A stretch of DNA of 64,000 nucleotides from Deltaproteobacteria bacterium (GCA_016182965.1 JACPFM010000040.1:59994-123993), one strand, 5' to 3'. Shown: positions 47,135 through 56,703, numbered from the stretch's first letter. Notes: a model not told the origin generated them from the letters alone. Translations and numbers: made by a program.

Positions 47135-48076
47135 TCAGGCGATGCGGCGGGCGCGGCGCTCCGCCTCGATCACGGCGTCGCCCGACCGCTTCTTGCGACG
47201 TCGTTCGACGTACCGCTCGGCGCGCTGGATGATCTTGTCGGCGACGTCGATGTTCGTCGATCGCTCGATGCCCTCGAGGCCGGGCGACGAGTTGATCTCG
47301 AGGATCTTCGGGCCGCTCGCGCTCTCGAGCATGTCGACGCCGGCGACCTCGAGGCCCATGACCTTGGTCGCCGCGACGGCGGCGCGCGCGTAGACCGGGT
47401 CGAGGTGCACGCGGTGGCCGGCGCCGCCGCGGTGGAGGTTCGAGCGGAACTCGCCGGCCTTGGCCGAGCGTCGCATCGCCGCGACCACCCGGCCGCCGAC
47501 CACGAACGCGCGCACGTCGCGCCCCTTGGCCTCGGCGATGTACTGCTGGACGACGATCTCCTGGCCCATGCCCCAGAGGGTCTCGAGCAACGACGACACC
47601 GCCTGGCGCGTCTCGGCGATCATCACGCCGATGCCCTGCGTTCCCTGCTGCAGCTTCACGATCACCGGGGTGCCGCCGACCAGCTCGAGCATCAGGTCGA
47701 GGTCCTTCGGCGTGCGCGCGCAGACGGTGATCGGGACGTCGATGTCCTTCTTGGTGAGCAGCTGCATGGCCCGCAGCTTGTCGCGCGAGCGCGCGATGGC
47801 GACCGCGCCGTTGAGGCACGGCACGCCCATCATCTCGAAGTGGCGCACCACCGCCAGCCCGTAGCTGGTGATCGAGGCGCCGATGCGCGGGATGATCAGG
47901 TCGTAGCGGGGAGGGGCCTCGCCGCGGTAGTAGATCTCGGGCCGCCCGCGCTTGACGCACAGGTAGAACGACAGCGCATCGGCGACGTCGACCTCGTGAC
48001 CGCGCGCACGCGCGGCGAGGACGAGCCGCGTCGTCGAGTACAGCGTGGCACTGCGCGAGAGGATCAGGATGCGCAC
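47135..48076 (-). CDS. RimK-like ATP-grasp ligase
   Basis: A 313-residue ATP-grasp enzyme of the RimK family, which ligates glutamate to proteins or small molecules. It has ILILSRSATLYSTTRLV at the start, SRDKLRAMQLL, PVIVKLQQGTQGIGV (ATP Lys and Gly loop), and GVDMLES plus ILEINSSPGLEGIE with the metal-binding Glu and Asn. RimK itself modifies ribosomal protein S6, and many relatives have other targets, so no symbol is given. GTG 48076 fits the family start. Divergent from gltX and 38 bases upstream of the CNB gene. Confidence 0.88.
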   Translation of the reverse strand: MRILILSRSATLYSTTRLVLAARARGHEVDVADALSFYLCVKRGRPEIYYRGEAPPRYDLIIPRIGASITSYGLAVVRHFEMMGVPCLNGAVAIARSRDKLRAMQLLTKKDIDVPITVCARTPKDLDLMLELVGGTPVIVKLQQGTQGIGVMIAETRQAVSSLLETLWGMGQEIVVQQYIAEAKGRDVRAFVVGGRVVAAMRRSAKAGEFRSNLHRGGAGHRVHLDPVYARAAVAATKVMGLEVAGVDMLESASGPKILEINSSPGLEGIERSTNIDVADKIIQRAERYVERRRKKRSGDAVIEAERRARRIA

Positions 48077-48235
48077 GGGACGCCGAACGCTAGGCAACGC
48101 CGGCGGGGGATGGCAAGCCCGAGTCCAGACGGAGCGCGCCGCGCCGCACGAAGCCCGGGCGGAAGCGAACGACCGGCCGGGAATTCGCGCCTCTGCCCGC
48201 GCGGCGCGCGACCTGCTATGCGCGGCCGACCGAGC

Positions 48236-49726
48236 ATGTCGAGCACCAACAATGCCTCGCCCGGCAAGGGCGAGCGGGTCCGCTTCGCGCCGTCCCCCAC
48301 CGGCTACCTCCACATCGGCGGCGTCCGCACCGCACTCTTCAACTGGCTGTGGGCCCGGAAGACCGGCGGAACCTTCATCCTCCGCATCGAGGACACCGAT
48401 CAGGAGCGCAGCACCGAGGAGAGCCGCAAGGTCATCCTCGACTCGATGAAGTGGCTCGGCCTGCTCTGGGACGAAGGCCCCGAGGTCGGCGGCGACCACG
48501 GCCCGTACACGCAGATGGAGCGCCTCGCGCTCTACCGCGAGTACGCCGACAAGCTCATCGCCGCCGGCAAGGCCTACCGCTGCACCTGCACCAAGGCGCA
48601 GCTCGACGTGCAGCGCGAGGAGCTCAAGGCGAAGGACCCGAAGGCGACCTTCCGCTACCCGGGCACATGCCGCGACGCCAACCACCCGGCCGACTCGGTG
48701 CACGTGGTGCGGTTCAAGACGCCGACCCACGGCGTGCTGACCTACCACGACATGGTCTTCGGCAAGGTGAGCACGCCGAACGCCGCCCAGTACGATTTCG
48801 TGCTGCTCCGCACCGACGGCATCCCTCTCTACAACTTCGGCGCGGTCGTCGACGACATCACCATGGGCATCACGCTGGTCGCGCGCGGCCGCGATCACAT
48901 GGTGAACACGCCGCCGCAGATCATGCTCTACGAGGCGCTCGGGGCGAAGCCGCCGCGCTTCGCGCACCTGCCGATGATGCTCGCCGCCTCCGGCGAGAAG
49001 CTCTCCAAGCGCCACGGGGCGGTGAGCGTCGAGGAGTACCAGAAGGGCGGCTACACGCCGACCGCGCTCCTCAACTACCTCGTGCGCTTCGGCTGGTCGC
49101 ACGGCGATCAGGAGGTCTTCTCGCTCGACGAGATGGTGGAGGCGTTCGACTGGGAGCACTGCAACAAGGCCGACGGCAAGTTCGACCCGAAGAAGCTCCT
49201 CGCGATCAACCAGGAGCACCTCAAGCAGGAGCGCCTGACGCCGAGCGCCGACTACGAGACCAACGCGCGCTGGTTCCTCGCCGCGCGCGGGCTGACCGAC
49301 ATCGACACCGAGCGGCTCCAGGCGGCCATCCCGCTGGTGCGCCCCAAGGCGCGCACCTACGTCGAGCTCGCCGACCTCCTCGACTTCTTCTTCCGTGACG
49401 AGCCGGTGTTCGACGACAAGGCGGCCGCCAAGTTCCTCGTCGCAGAGAACGTCGAGCGCCTGCGCGCCGCGGCCGATCTGGTCGAGACGTGCGAGGCGTG
49501 GACCCTCGAGGCGATCACCGCGGCGTTCAACGCGTGGCTCGCCGAGCAGAAGCTCGAGATCAAGGACGTCGCGCAGCCGGCGCGCGTCGCGCTGACCGGC
49601 CGCACGGCGAGCCCCGGCATCTACGAGACCATCCACGTCCTCGGGCGCGAGCCGTCGGTCAAGCGGCTGCGTAGTGGGGCCGCGCGCGCCGGGCGCGACG
49701 GAGCCGCGCGCGCCGAGCGCGCCTGA
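48236..49726 (+). CDS. gltX: Glutamate--tRNA ligase
   Basis: A class I aminoacyl-tRNA synthetase of 496 residues. FAPSPTGYLHIGG carries the HIGH motif, RIEDTDQER follows, and GEKLSKRHGAVSV is the KMSKS-type loop. The C-terminal helical domain has normal length. It charges tRNA-Glu and possibly tRNA-Gln if a GatCAB system is present. ATG 48236 is chosen as closest to the conserved core; an in-frame ATG at 48218 adds six residues. Confidence 0.95.
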   Translation: MSSTNNASPGKGERVRFAPSPTGYLHIGGVRTALFNWLWARKTGGTFILRIEDTDQERSTEESRKVILDSMKWLGLLWDEGPEVGGDHGPYTQMERLALYREYADKLIAAGKAYRCTCTKAQLDVQREELKAKDPKATFRYPGTCRDANHPADSVHVVRFKTPTHGVLTYHDMVFGKVSTPNAAQYDFVLLRTDGIPLYNFGAVVDDITMGITLVARGRDHMVNTPPQIMLYEALGAKPPRFAHLPMMLAASGEKLSKRHGAVSVEEYQKGGYTPTALLNYLVRFGWSHGDQEVFSLDEMVEAFDWEHCNKADGKFDPKKLLAINQEHLKQERLTPSADYETNARWFLAARGLTDIDTERLQAAIPLVRPKARTYVELADLLDFFFRDEPVFDDKAAAKFLVAENVERLRAAADLVETCEAWTLEAITAAFNAWLAEQKLEIKDVAQPARVALTGRTASPGIYETIHVLGREPSVKRLRSGAARAGRDGAARAERA

Positions 49727-49732
49727 GCCTCC

Positions 49733-50860
49733 GTGTTCCTGCAGGAGCTGCCGCACGCCGTCCAGGAGATGGTGCCCGCCGTGGCGCCGGCTCCGGCCGT
49801 GCCGTGGGGCAAGGCGGCGATGGCCTGGATCGAGCAGCCGCACGTCAAGTGGGCAGTGCCGATCCCGCTCCTCCTCGCGCTGACCCCGCTGATCTGGCTG
49901 TTCTTCCGCAGCACTTGGCGACAGCTCGAGGAGGACGCGCTCGTCTACCGCAAGCGCCTGCACGATCTCGGGCAGGTCGACTACCGACCGATGGTCGCGC
50001 TGGCGCTCGGCGCGGTGAGCCTGACGCTGCAGGAGTACTACGGCGGGCGCGGCACCTACGACGAGATCGTCCGCAAGTGGCTCACCGCGCGCGAGGCCGC
50101 GCACCCCGGCGGGTGGGTGAAGCTCGTGCGCTTCGACGAGCTCTACGCGCTGACGTGGTGGGCCAGCACGCGCATCGGCGGCTACCTGCTGCCGCTCGTC
50201 CTCTGGAGGGCCTTCTTCCGCAAGGACAGCATCCTCGACTTCGGGCTGCGCACCCGCGGGTTCCTCGAGCACGCGTGGATCTACGCGATGTTCGTCGCGG
50301 TGATGATCCCGACGATGCTCATCGTCGCGCGCCAGCCCGACTTCGGGACCTACTACCCGTTCTACAAGAGCTCGACGCGCAGCTGGGCCGATTTCCTCAC
50401 GTGGGAGGCGCTCTACGTCGGCCAGTTCTTCGCGCTCGAGATCTTCTTCCGCGGCTGGTGGGTGCGCGCGTGCCGCTCGTTCGGCGCCGGCGCGATCATG
50501 AGCATGGTCGTGCCGTACTGCATGATCCACTACGGCAAGCCGTACCTCGAGGCGTGCGGCGCGATCGTGGCCGGCACGGTGCTCGGCTCGCTGTCGATGA
50601 AGACCAGGAGCATCTACGCCGGCTTCCTCGTGCACATCACGGTCGCCATCCTCATGGACTTCCTCGCGCTGCACCACCGGCACGCGCTGCCGACGAAGCT
50701 CACCCCGGACGGGACGCGCGAGTTCGTCTTCAAGTGGACGCCGCACGTGCTGTGGATCGTGTGGGTGTTCGCGCTCTTGATGCTCCTCATCAAGCTCGTC
50801 CACTCGTGGCCGAAGATCCGCGCGTGGATGCAGCAGCGTCGCGGCGCCGCGCCGGCGTGA
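49733..50860 (+). CDS. CPBP-like intramembrane protease family protein
   Basis: A 375-residue membrane protein with about seven to eight helices. It resembles CPBP (CAAX protease and bacteriocin-processing) proteins. The key loop is FALEIFFRGWW, where the usual Glu-Glu-x-x-x-Arg has Leu in the first position. VPYCMIHYGKP supplies the histidine of the second motif and VHITVAILMD the third. Loss of the first Glu, which is catalytic in Rce1, makes protease activity uncertain. GTG 49733 begins 6 bases after gltX; ATG 49769 is an alternative. Confidence 0.75.
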   Translation: MFLQELPHAVQEMVPAVAPAPAVPWGKAAMAWIEQPHVKWAVPIPLLLALTPLIWLFFRSTWRQLEEDALVYRKRLHDLGQVDYRPMVALALGAVSLTLQEYYGGRGTYDEIVRKWLTAREAAHPGGWVKLVRFDELYALTWWASTRIGGYLLPLVLWRAFFRKDSILDFGLRTRGFLEHAWIYAMFVAVMIPTMLIVARQPDFGTYYPFYKSSTRSWADFLTWEALYVGQFFALEIFFRGWWVRACRSFGAGAIMSMVVPYCMIHYGKPYLEACGAIVAGTVLGSLSMKTRSIYAGFLVHITVAILMDFLALHHRHALPTKLTPDGTREFVFKWTPHVLWIVWVFALLMLLIKLVHSWPKIRAWMQQRRGAAPA

Positions 50861-50863
50861 GGC

Positions 50864-50887
50864 CAGTCGTCAGTCGTCAGTCGTCAG
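50864..50887. repeat. Heptamer array, GTCAGTC orientation
   Basis: About 3.4 copies, starting 4 bases after the stop of the CPBP-like gene. Same family as 17649, 51797 and 55418. Confidence 0.9.
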
Positions 50888-51013
50888 CACGCCGAGTGTG
50901 CTGCTCTCCGCGGACGACCGACCATCGGGGACGGCTGGCCCGCGCGGTCACGCTCGCACGTTTGCGGAAGCATCCCGGTGCGCCCGGGTCCGCCTTCGGC
51001 GGCCCCGGAGATT

Positions 51014-51110
51014 TGCCCTCACCCAACCCTCTCCCGGTGGGAGGGGCTCCAGAATTCCTGGGTCTTCTGGGCCCCTCTACCTCCGGGAGAGGGGTTGCGG
51101 TGAGGGCACA
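51014..51110. repeat. Long imperfect inverted repeat
   Basis: The left arm GCCCTCACCCAACCCTCTCC pairs with the right arm GGAGAGGGGTTGCGGTGAGG. Inside lie the shorter arms GGTGGGAGGGGC and GCCCCTCTACC. It looks like the dispersed intergenic palindromes found in many proteobacterial genomes. Confidence 0.75.
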
Positions 51111-51229
51111 TTGCCCGCGAGCGCAGCGAGCGGGCTGACTTCCGCAACAGGCTCTCGCGCGAAGGAAGCGAGCCCAACGCCGTACCAGCGGCGACACCGT
51201 CCGCGCCACGACGGCGCCAGCGCGCTACC

Positions 51230-51796
51230 ATGCCCCCGATGCAGCGCCTCGACCCGAAGACCACCGCCCTGCTCGTCATCGACATCCAGGAGAGGCTCGT
51301 CCCGGCGATGGAGCCCGCTGCGGTGGCCCGTCTGGTCAAGGCGACCGACCTGCTCCTCGAGGCCGCGCGCTTGCTCGGCGTGGCGACGCTGGCCACCGAG
51401 CAGTACCCGAAGGGGCTCGGCGCCACGATCGACTCGTTGATGGGGCCGCTCGAGCAGCTGCGCTGCGAGCGCGTGTCGAAGACGTGCTTCTCGGCCATGG
51501 AGACGCCCGAGGTCGGGCGCTTCCTCGCCAAGCTGTCGCCGCGCGCCGTGATCGTCGTCGGCATGGAGACGCACGTCTGCGTCTTCCAGACGGTCCGCGA
51601 GCTCGCCGCCCGCGGCTACGAGGTGCACGTACCGCACGACGGCGTAGCCTCGCGCCGCGACGAAGATCGCCGCGTAGGCCTCGAGCTGATGCAGCGCGCC
51701 GGCGGCATCGTGACCACCAGCGAGACGGTGGTCTTCGACTGGCTGCAGCGCGCCGAGGGCGACGCGTTCAAGGCGCTCTCCAAGCGCATGCGCTAG
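51230..51796 (+). CDS. Isochorismatase-family cysteine hydrolase
   Basis: A 188-residue hydrolase of the isochorismatase/nicotinamidase superfamily. The triad is visible as Asp18 (LLVIDIQERL), Lys84 (RVSKTCFSA) and Cys117 (GMETHVCVFQTV), with the cis-peptide region VGMETH before it. Members close to this one are often annotated as YcaC-like or unspecified hydrolases; the substrate is unknown. The start is ATG 51230 or ATG 51239. A heptamer array begins on the base after the stop codon. Confidence 0.88.
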   Translation: MPPMQRLDPKTTALLVIDIQERLVPAMEPAAVARLVKATDLLLEAARLLGVATLATEQYPKGLGATIDSLMGPLEQLRCERVSKTCFSAMETPEVGRFLAKLSPRAVIVVGMETHVCVFQTVRELAARGYEVHVPHDGVASRRDEDRRVGLELMQRAGGIVTTSETVVFDWLQRAEGDAFKALSKRMR

Positions 51797-51966
51797 CAGT
51801 CGTCAGTCGTCAGTCGTCAGTCGTCAGCCGAGACGGCGCATGCGCGCAGCCTCTTGGCGCGCCGTCGTCGCCGGGTGAGGGTCTCGCCCCCCGCCGGCCG
51901 GCTCTCTCGACTGACGACTGACGACTGACGACTCTCTCGACTGACGACTGACGACTCTCTCGACTG
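51797..51966. repeat. Inverted pair of heptamer arrays before valS
   Basis: The left array at 51797-51827 has GTCAGTC units. The right array at 51909-51966 has GACTGAC units broken by CTCTCTC. They are reverse complements with about 80 bases between and could form a long stem in the valS leader. Confidence 0.9.
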
Positions 51967-51978
51967 AGGACTTCCCCC

Positions 51979-54849
51979 ATGACTGCCCCCGAGACCAACC
52001 AGCCCCACAAGACCCACGAGCTCGCGAAGACCTACGATCCGCGCGACGTCGAAGGGCGCTGGTACCCGTGGTGGGTCGAGCAGGGCCTGTTCGAGGGCAA
52101 GGACGATCCCGCGCGCAGCCGCGAGCCGTTCTGCATCGTCATCCCGCCGCCGAACGTCACCGGCTCGCTGCACTGCGGCCACGCGCTCTTCGCGACCATC
52201 CAGGACGTCTACACGCGCCAGGCGCGCATGGCCGGCAAGAACACGCTCTGGCTCCCAGGCGTCGATCACGCGGGCATCGCCACGCAGGTCGTCGTCGAGC
52301 GCCTGCTCAAGCGCGAGGGCACCGATCGCCACGCGCTCGGTCGCGAGAAGTTCCTCGAGCGCGTTTGGAAGTGGAAGGAGCAGTCGGGCGGCACGATCGA
52401 CGATCAGCTCAAGGTGCTCGGCAGCTCGTGCGACTGGCGCCGCCACCGCTTCACCATGGACCCGCACATGTCCCGCGCCGTGCGCGAGGCCTTCGTGCGG
52501 CTCTACCAGGAGGGGCTCATCTACCGCGCCGAGCGCCTCGTGAACTGGTCGGTCGGCGGCCAGACCGTGCTCTCCGACCTCGAGGTCGACAGCAACGAAG
52601 AGGACGGCGAGCTGTTCGAGTTCGCCTACGAGGTGGCCGACGCGATGGGCGAGAGCATCGTGGTCGCCACGACGCGTCCCGAGACGATGCTCGGCGACAC
52701 CGCGGTCGCCGTGCACCCCGACGATCCGCGCTACCAGCACCTCATCGGCCGCCAGCTGAAGCACCCGTTCGTCGATCGCCGAATCCCGGTCATCGCCGAC
52801 TCGATCCTCGTCGACCCGAAGTTCGGCACCGGCGCGGTCAAGGTCACCCCGGCGCACGACTTCAACGACTTCGCCACCGGCAAGCGCCACCAGCTGCCGA
52901 TGGTGAACATCATGAACAAGGACGGCACGCTCAACGACAACGCGGGCGAGTTCCGCGGCATGGAGCGGTTCGCCGCGCGCAAGGCGGTCAAGAGGCGCCT
53001 CGAGGAGCTCGGATTCGTCAAGGGCAGCAAGAAGCACCGCCTGGCGGTCCCGCGCTGCCAGCGCACCAACACGGTGGTCGAGCCGCTGCTGAGCGAGCAG
53101 TGGTACGTGAAGGCCGACGTCCTCGCCAAGCCGGCCATCGAGGCGGTGCAGTCGGGCAAGACGGTCATCGTCCCCGAGGAGTGGACCAAGACGTACATGC
53201 ACTGGATGACCAACATCCAGGACTGGTGCATCTCGCGTCAGCTCTGGTGGGGTCATCAGATCCCGGCGTGGTACTGCGGCGACTGCCGCCACGTCACCGT
53301 GTCGCGCGACGACGCCAAGGCGTGCGAGGTGTGCAAGAGCACCAACATCGTGCAGGACGACGACGTGCTCGACACGTGGTTCTCCTCGGGTCTGTGGCCG
53401 TTCGCCACGCTCGGCTGGCCCGACGAGAACGCGCCCGCGCTGAAGACGTTCTACCCGACCACCATCATGGAGACCGGGTTCGACATCCTGTTCTTCTGGG
53501 TCGCGCGCATGATGATGATGGGCATCCACTTCATGGGCGATGTCCCGTTCCGCAAGATCTACCTGCACGGCATGGTCACCGACGAGAAGGGTGACAAGAT
53601 GTCGAAGGTGAAGGGGAACGTCATCGATCCCCTCGACGTCGTGTACGGCATCGAGCTCGAGCCGCTGGTCTCCAAGATCAAGGACGGCGGCGCGACCGAC
53701 GCCGCGCTCAAGACGGCGCGCAACACCTACCCCGAGGGCATCCCCGCCTACGGCGCCGACGCGCTCCGCTGGACGCTCTCGACCTACCCGCCGCAGCAGC
53801 GGAAGATCCCGCTTTCCATCAAGCGCATCGAGGGCGGCCGCTTCCTCTGCAACAAGCTGTGGAACGCGACTCGCTTCGCCCTGCCGATGCTGGGCGTCGT
53901 CGGCGCCCGTGGCGTCGCTCACGAGTCCGAGGGCAACGAGCACGACAAGATCGCGCAGGCCGATCTCGACGCGCCGCCCGCGCCGCAGACCCTGGCCGAT
54001 CGGTGGATCCTCTCGCGCCTCTCCGCGACGGCGGCGGCGGTGCAGCAGGGCATCGACGAGTTCCGCCTCGACGACTCCACGAGCGCGCTCTACCGCTTCT
54101 TCTGGAACGAGCTCTGCGACTGGTACCTCGAGCTCGTGAAGCCGGTGCTCTCGCCGCGCGAGGGCGCGCCCAAGGTCGACGCGGACGCGGCGCGCGTCAC
54201 CCGCGCGACCCTGGCGCGCTCCCTCGAAGCGACGCTGCGCTTGATGCATCCGTTCATCCCGTTCGTGAGCGAGGAGCTCTGGCAGAAGCTGCCCAAGCCC
54301 TCGGATCGGCCGGGCTCCATCGTCACCGCGCCCTGGCCGACGCCCGGCGCGCGCGACGAGGCCGCCGAGCGCGACATGGCCGCCCTGCAGGGCGCGATCG
54401 GCGCCGTCCGCACCATCCGCACCGAGCACGAGATCAGCCCGGCCGCGAGCGTGCACGTGCGTCTGTGCACCGACAACGCCGAGCTGCGCGCGCTGCTGCA
54501 GCGCGAGGAGATCGCCATCCGCACGCTGGCGAAGGTCGATCCGCTCGAGATCGTCGGCAGCGGCACGCGTCCGGCCGGCTTCGCGACCTCGTCGGCCGGC
54601 GAGATCGAGGTGCAGGTGCTCCTCAAGGGCCTCGTCGACGCCGCCCACGAGACCGCGCGCATCGAGCGCGAGCTCAAGCGAATCGACAAGGATCTCCAGG
54701 GGATGGAGAAGAAGCTCTCACAACCTGCTTTCACCGAGAAGGCGCCGCCCGAGGTGGTCGCCGAGGCGCGCGCGCGCCTCGACGAGCTGAAGACCGCGCG
54801 CGCTCGCCTCGAGGCAGGGCGGGGGCTGATCGACGAGCTGAAGGGCTGA
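51979..54849 (+). CDS. valS: Valine--tRNA ligase
   Basis: A 956-residue class I synthetase that charges tRNA-Val. PPNVTGSLHCGHAL holds the HIGH-type motif. The editing domain includes TTRPETMLGDTAVAVHP. SRQLWWGHQIPAWYC and DKMSKVKGN (KMSKS loop) follow. The anticodon-binding domain and a C-terminal coiled coil (KRIDKDLQGMEKKLSQPAF) are present and the length is normal. ATG 51979 lies 12 bases after the heptamer array. Confidence 0.96.
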   Translation: MTAPETNQPHKTHELAKTYDPRDVEGRWYPWWVEQGLFEGKDDPARSREPFCIVIPPPNVTGSLHCGHALFATIQDVYTRQARMAGKNTLWLPGVDHAGIATQVVVERLLKREGTDRHALGREKFLERVWKWKEQSGGTIDDQLKVLGSSCDWRRHRFTMDPHMSRAVREAFVRLYQEGLIYRAERLVNWSVGGQTVLSDLEVDSNEEDGELFEFAYEVADAMGESIVVATTRPETMLGDTAVAVHPDDPRYQHLIGRQLKHPFVDRRIPVIADSILVDPKFGTGAVKVTPAHDFNDFATGKRHQLPMVNIMNKDGTLNDNAGEFRGMERFAARKAVKRRLEELGFVKGSKKHRLAVPRCQRTNTVVEPLLSEQWYVKADVLAKPAIEAVQSGKTVIVPEEWTKTYMHWMTNIQDWCISRQLWWGHQIPAWYCGDCRHVTVSRDDAKACEVCKSTNIVQDDDVLDTWFSSGLWPFATLGWPDENAPALKTFYPTTIMETGFDILFFWVARMMMMGIHFMGDVPFRKIYLHGMVTDEKGDKMSKVKGNVIDPLDVVYGIELEPLVSKIKDGGATDAALKTARNTYPEGIPAYGADALRWTLSTYPPQQRKIPLSIKRIEGGRFLCNKLWNATRFALPMLGVVGARGVAHESEGNEHDKIAQADLDAPPAPQTLADRWILSRLSATAAAVQQGIDEFRLDDSTSALYRFFWNELCDWYLELVKPVLSPREGAPKVDADAARVTRATLARSLEATLRLMHPFIPFVSEELWQKLPKPSDRPGSIVTAPWPTPGARDEAAERDMAALQGAIGAVRTIRTEHEISPAASVHVRLCTDNAELRALLQREEIAIRTLAKVDPLEIVGSGTRPAGFATSSAGEIEVQVLLKGLVDAAHETARIERELKRIDKDLQGMEKKLSQPAFTEKAPPEVVAEARARLDELKTARARLEAGRGLIDELKG

Positions 54850-54918
54850 GGAGATCCCGGCCGGAGCCTCCCGAGGGCTCAGCACGCAACCGGCAACTCC
54901 GTGCGGTCGACCCGCAGC

Positions 54919-55365
54919 ATGGACGCCATCACCCTCACCGGGCTCGAGACGGAGCAGGTCTCGTACGCCGACTTGATGTTCGACCCCGAGGCGACCGCCT
55001 CCTTCGCAGTCGTCGAGGGCGCCGTCGTCGACGACGTTGCCACCGAGCAGATGGCGGCGTGGACCGCCGAACAGGCGCCGCTCGAGGCGCCGGTGCCGCT
55101 GCCGGGCTGCGAGCAGGGCGAGCCGGTGTACCTCGTCGAGGTACGCCCGCCGCGGGGCACGCAGACGCTCCTGGCCGTGCGCGGCTCGCTCTACGAGGCG
55201 CTCCTCGTCGCGGCGACGGTGCACCCCAGCGTGGCCGACGTGACGATCCTCGAGCTCCCGCTGCCGTGCACCGCCGACGTGCTGGCGCGCGCGGCGGCGA
55301 CGGCGCGTCGGTGGTCGCGCGACCCGGACGGCACCTGGTGGCCGACGGTCGGGACGACCACATGA
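54919..55365 (+). CDS. Hypothetical cytosolic protein
   Basis: A 148-residue acidic protein that I do not recognise. It has no signal peptide or membrane helix. The predicted pattern is alternating strands and helices (PVYLVEVRPPRGTQTLLAV, SLYEALLVAATVHPSV, VTILELPLP), and it ends with ARRWSRDPDGTWWP. Coding sense is supported by codon bias with G/C third positions, position 70 bases after valS and a clean stop. ATG 54919 is preferred to the upstream in-frame GTG 54901. Confidence 0.6.
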   Translation: MDAITLTGLETEQVSYADLMFDPEATASFAVVEGAVVDDVATEQMAAWTAEQAPLEAPVPLPGCEQGEPVYLVEVRPPRGTQTLLAVRGSLYEALLVAATVHPSVADVTILELPLPCTADVLARAAATARRWSRDPDGTWWPTVGTTT

Positions 55366-55417
55366 CGGCTCGCGGTTCTCGAACAGGATCGCTGCATCAA
55401 GTGGCGCCTGGCGTCGG

Positions 55418-55586
55418 GTCGTCAGTCGTCAGTCGTCAGTCATCAGTCCGGCAGAAGGAGGGAGAAACGCAGCTCTTCTCGAGCTGTCGACGGATGACCC
55501 ACCCGCCGCGAGCAGCGACGCGGCCGACCTCCGAGAATCGTGACCGCCCATCTCGAGCTTCGACCTTCGACCTTCGACCTTCGACC
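55418..55586. repeat. Two heptamer arrays of different families
   Basis: 55418-55445 has GTCAGTC units, the last ones degenerate. 55556-55586 has four CGACCTT units. They lie 110 bases apart between convergent genes, one from each of two families. Confidence 0.9.
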
Positions 55587-55641
55587 GGACATGCGTAGCC
55601 CGCGGCTCGTGGGCGCAGGCCAGGAGGCCCAAGCCGCCCCG

Positions 55642-56703
55642 TCAGGCGATGCGCCGCCGCACCAGCGGGATGGGCGCGGTGCCTGTGGGCGGGCCGTCCA
55701 TCGGGCCGCGCGACGTCGTGCTCTCTCCGGAGACCCGGATGCCCGAGTCGTGGACGCCCGCCTCCGCACGGAGGACATCGCGCACCACAGCGGCGACCAG
55801 CTTGGGGCCGGTGATCGCCTCCTGCTCCTCGAGGAACGCGGCGATGTCGTCGGCGAAGTGCTGCGCCGTCGGGTATCGCCTCTTGGGATCGGCCTGCAGC
55901 GCGCGTGTCAGCGCGTGCACCAGGCGGCCGTCGAGCCCGGGGGCGAAGCGCCGTATGTCGGGCACTTTGGCCTGGCGGACGAGCAGCACGGTCTGGAGAT
56001 CGTCGTCGCGCCGGAACAGGTGCCGTGACGCGAGCGCCTCCCACAGCACGATGCCGGCCGCGAAGAGATCGGTGCGCGGATCGACCGCGCGATCGAAGGC
56101 CTGCTCCGGCGCGAGGTAGGCGAACTTGCCCTTCACGATGCCGGGCTGGGTGCGGCGCACGCGGTCGAGCGGGCGCGCGAGCCCGAAGTCCGCGATCTTC
56201 GCCGCGCCGGCGCGCGACACGAGGATGTTCGCCGGGCTGACGTCGCGGTGAACCACCGGGTGCAGCACGCCGTCCCGGTCGACACGCGTGTGCGCCGCGT
56301 GCAGCCCGCGCAGCGCCTGCTCGATGATCGAGCATGCGGCGAACGGGTGCAGTCGCAGCCTGCGCCGACGATAGGAGCGCAGCACCTGGCCGAGATCGAC
56401 GCCGTCGACCCACTCCATCACCAGGAACAGCGAGCCGTCGGCCGCCTCGCCGAAATCGAACAGCTCCACCACGTTCGGGTGCTGCAACGACGTGGAGATC
56501 TCCGCCTCCTCGGCGAACATCTCGCGGAACTGCGCCTCTTTGGCGTATGCCGGCAGCAGCGTCTTGACCGCGACGATGTCGCAGCCGATGGCCTCGATGA
56601 AGTCGGGGGGTGGTCGTGCGCGGAACACCTCGGCCATTCCGCCGCCGCCCACGCGCCCTTCGATCGCATAACCGCCGATCTCTTTCGGCACCGGATCAGA
56701 CAT
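55642..56703 (-). CDS. Ser/Thr protein kinase, cytosolic
   Basis: A 353-residue Hanks-type kinase. The domain spans about residues 8-290: GRVGGGGMAEVFRAR, VAVKTL, HRDVSPANILVS, KIADFGLARP and APEQAFDR. The HRD loop has Ser-Pro instead of Lys-Pro, so the catalytic-loop Lys is Ser, a variant common in myxobacterial kinases of this class. The tail of about 60 residues is disordered and there is no membrane helix. ATG 56703 is followed directly by the kinase. It is downstream of the nuo operon on the same strand but separated from it by a hairpin. Confidence 0.88.
   Translation of the reverse strand: MSDPVPKEIGGYAIEGRVGGGGMAEVFRARPPPDFIEAIGCDIVAVKTLLPAYAKEAQFREMFAEEAEISTSLQHPNVVELFDFGEAADGSLFLVMEWVDGVDLGQVLRSYRRRRLRLHPFAACSIIEQALRGLHAAHTRVDRDGVLHPVVHRDVSPANILVSRAGAAKIADFGLARPLDRVRRTQPGIVKGKFAYLAPEQAFDRAVDPRTDLFAAGIVLWEALASRHLFRRDDDLQTVLLVRQAKVPDIRRFAPGLDGRLVHALTRALQADPKRRYPTAQHFADDIAAFLEEQEAITGPKLVAAVVRDVLRAEAGVHDSGIRVSGESTTSRGPMDGPPTGTAPIPLVRRRIA

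Larger units (their letters stand above)
50861..51229. other. Intergenic region with heptamer array and long inverted repeat
   Basis: These 369 bases carry no supported gene. They contain a GTCAGTC heptamer array right after the CPBP gene and a large inverted repeat at 51014-51110. The rest is GC-rich and unremarkable. Confidence 0.7.

Noticed and set aside
48077..50803. Upstream extension of the RimK-like frame to over 1200 residues
   Set aside because: The extension lies opposite gltX and the CPBP-like gene and has shadow composition. The RimK fold begins at GTG 48076.
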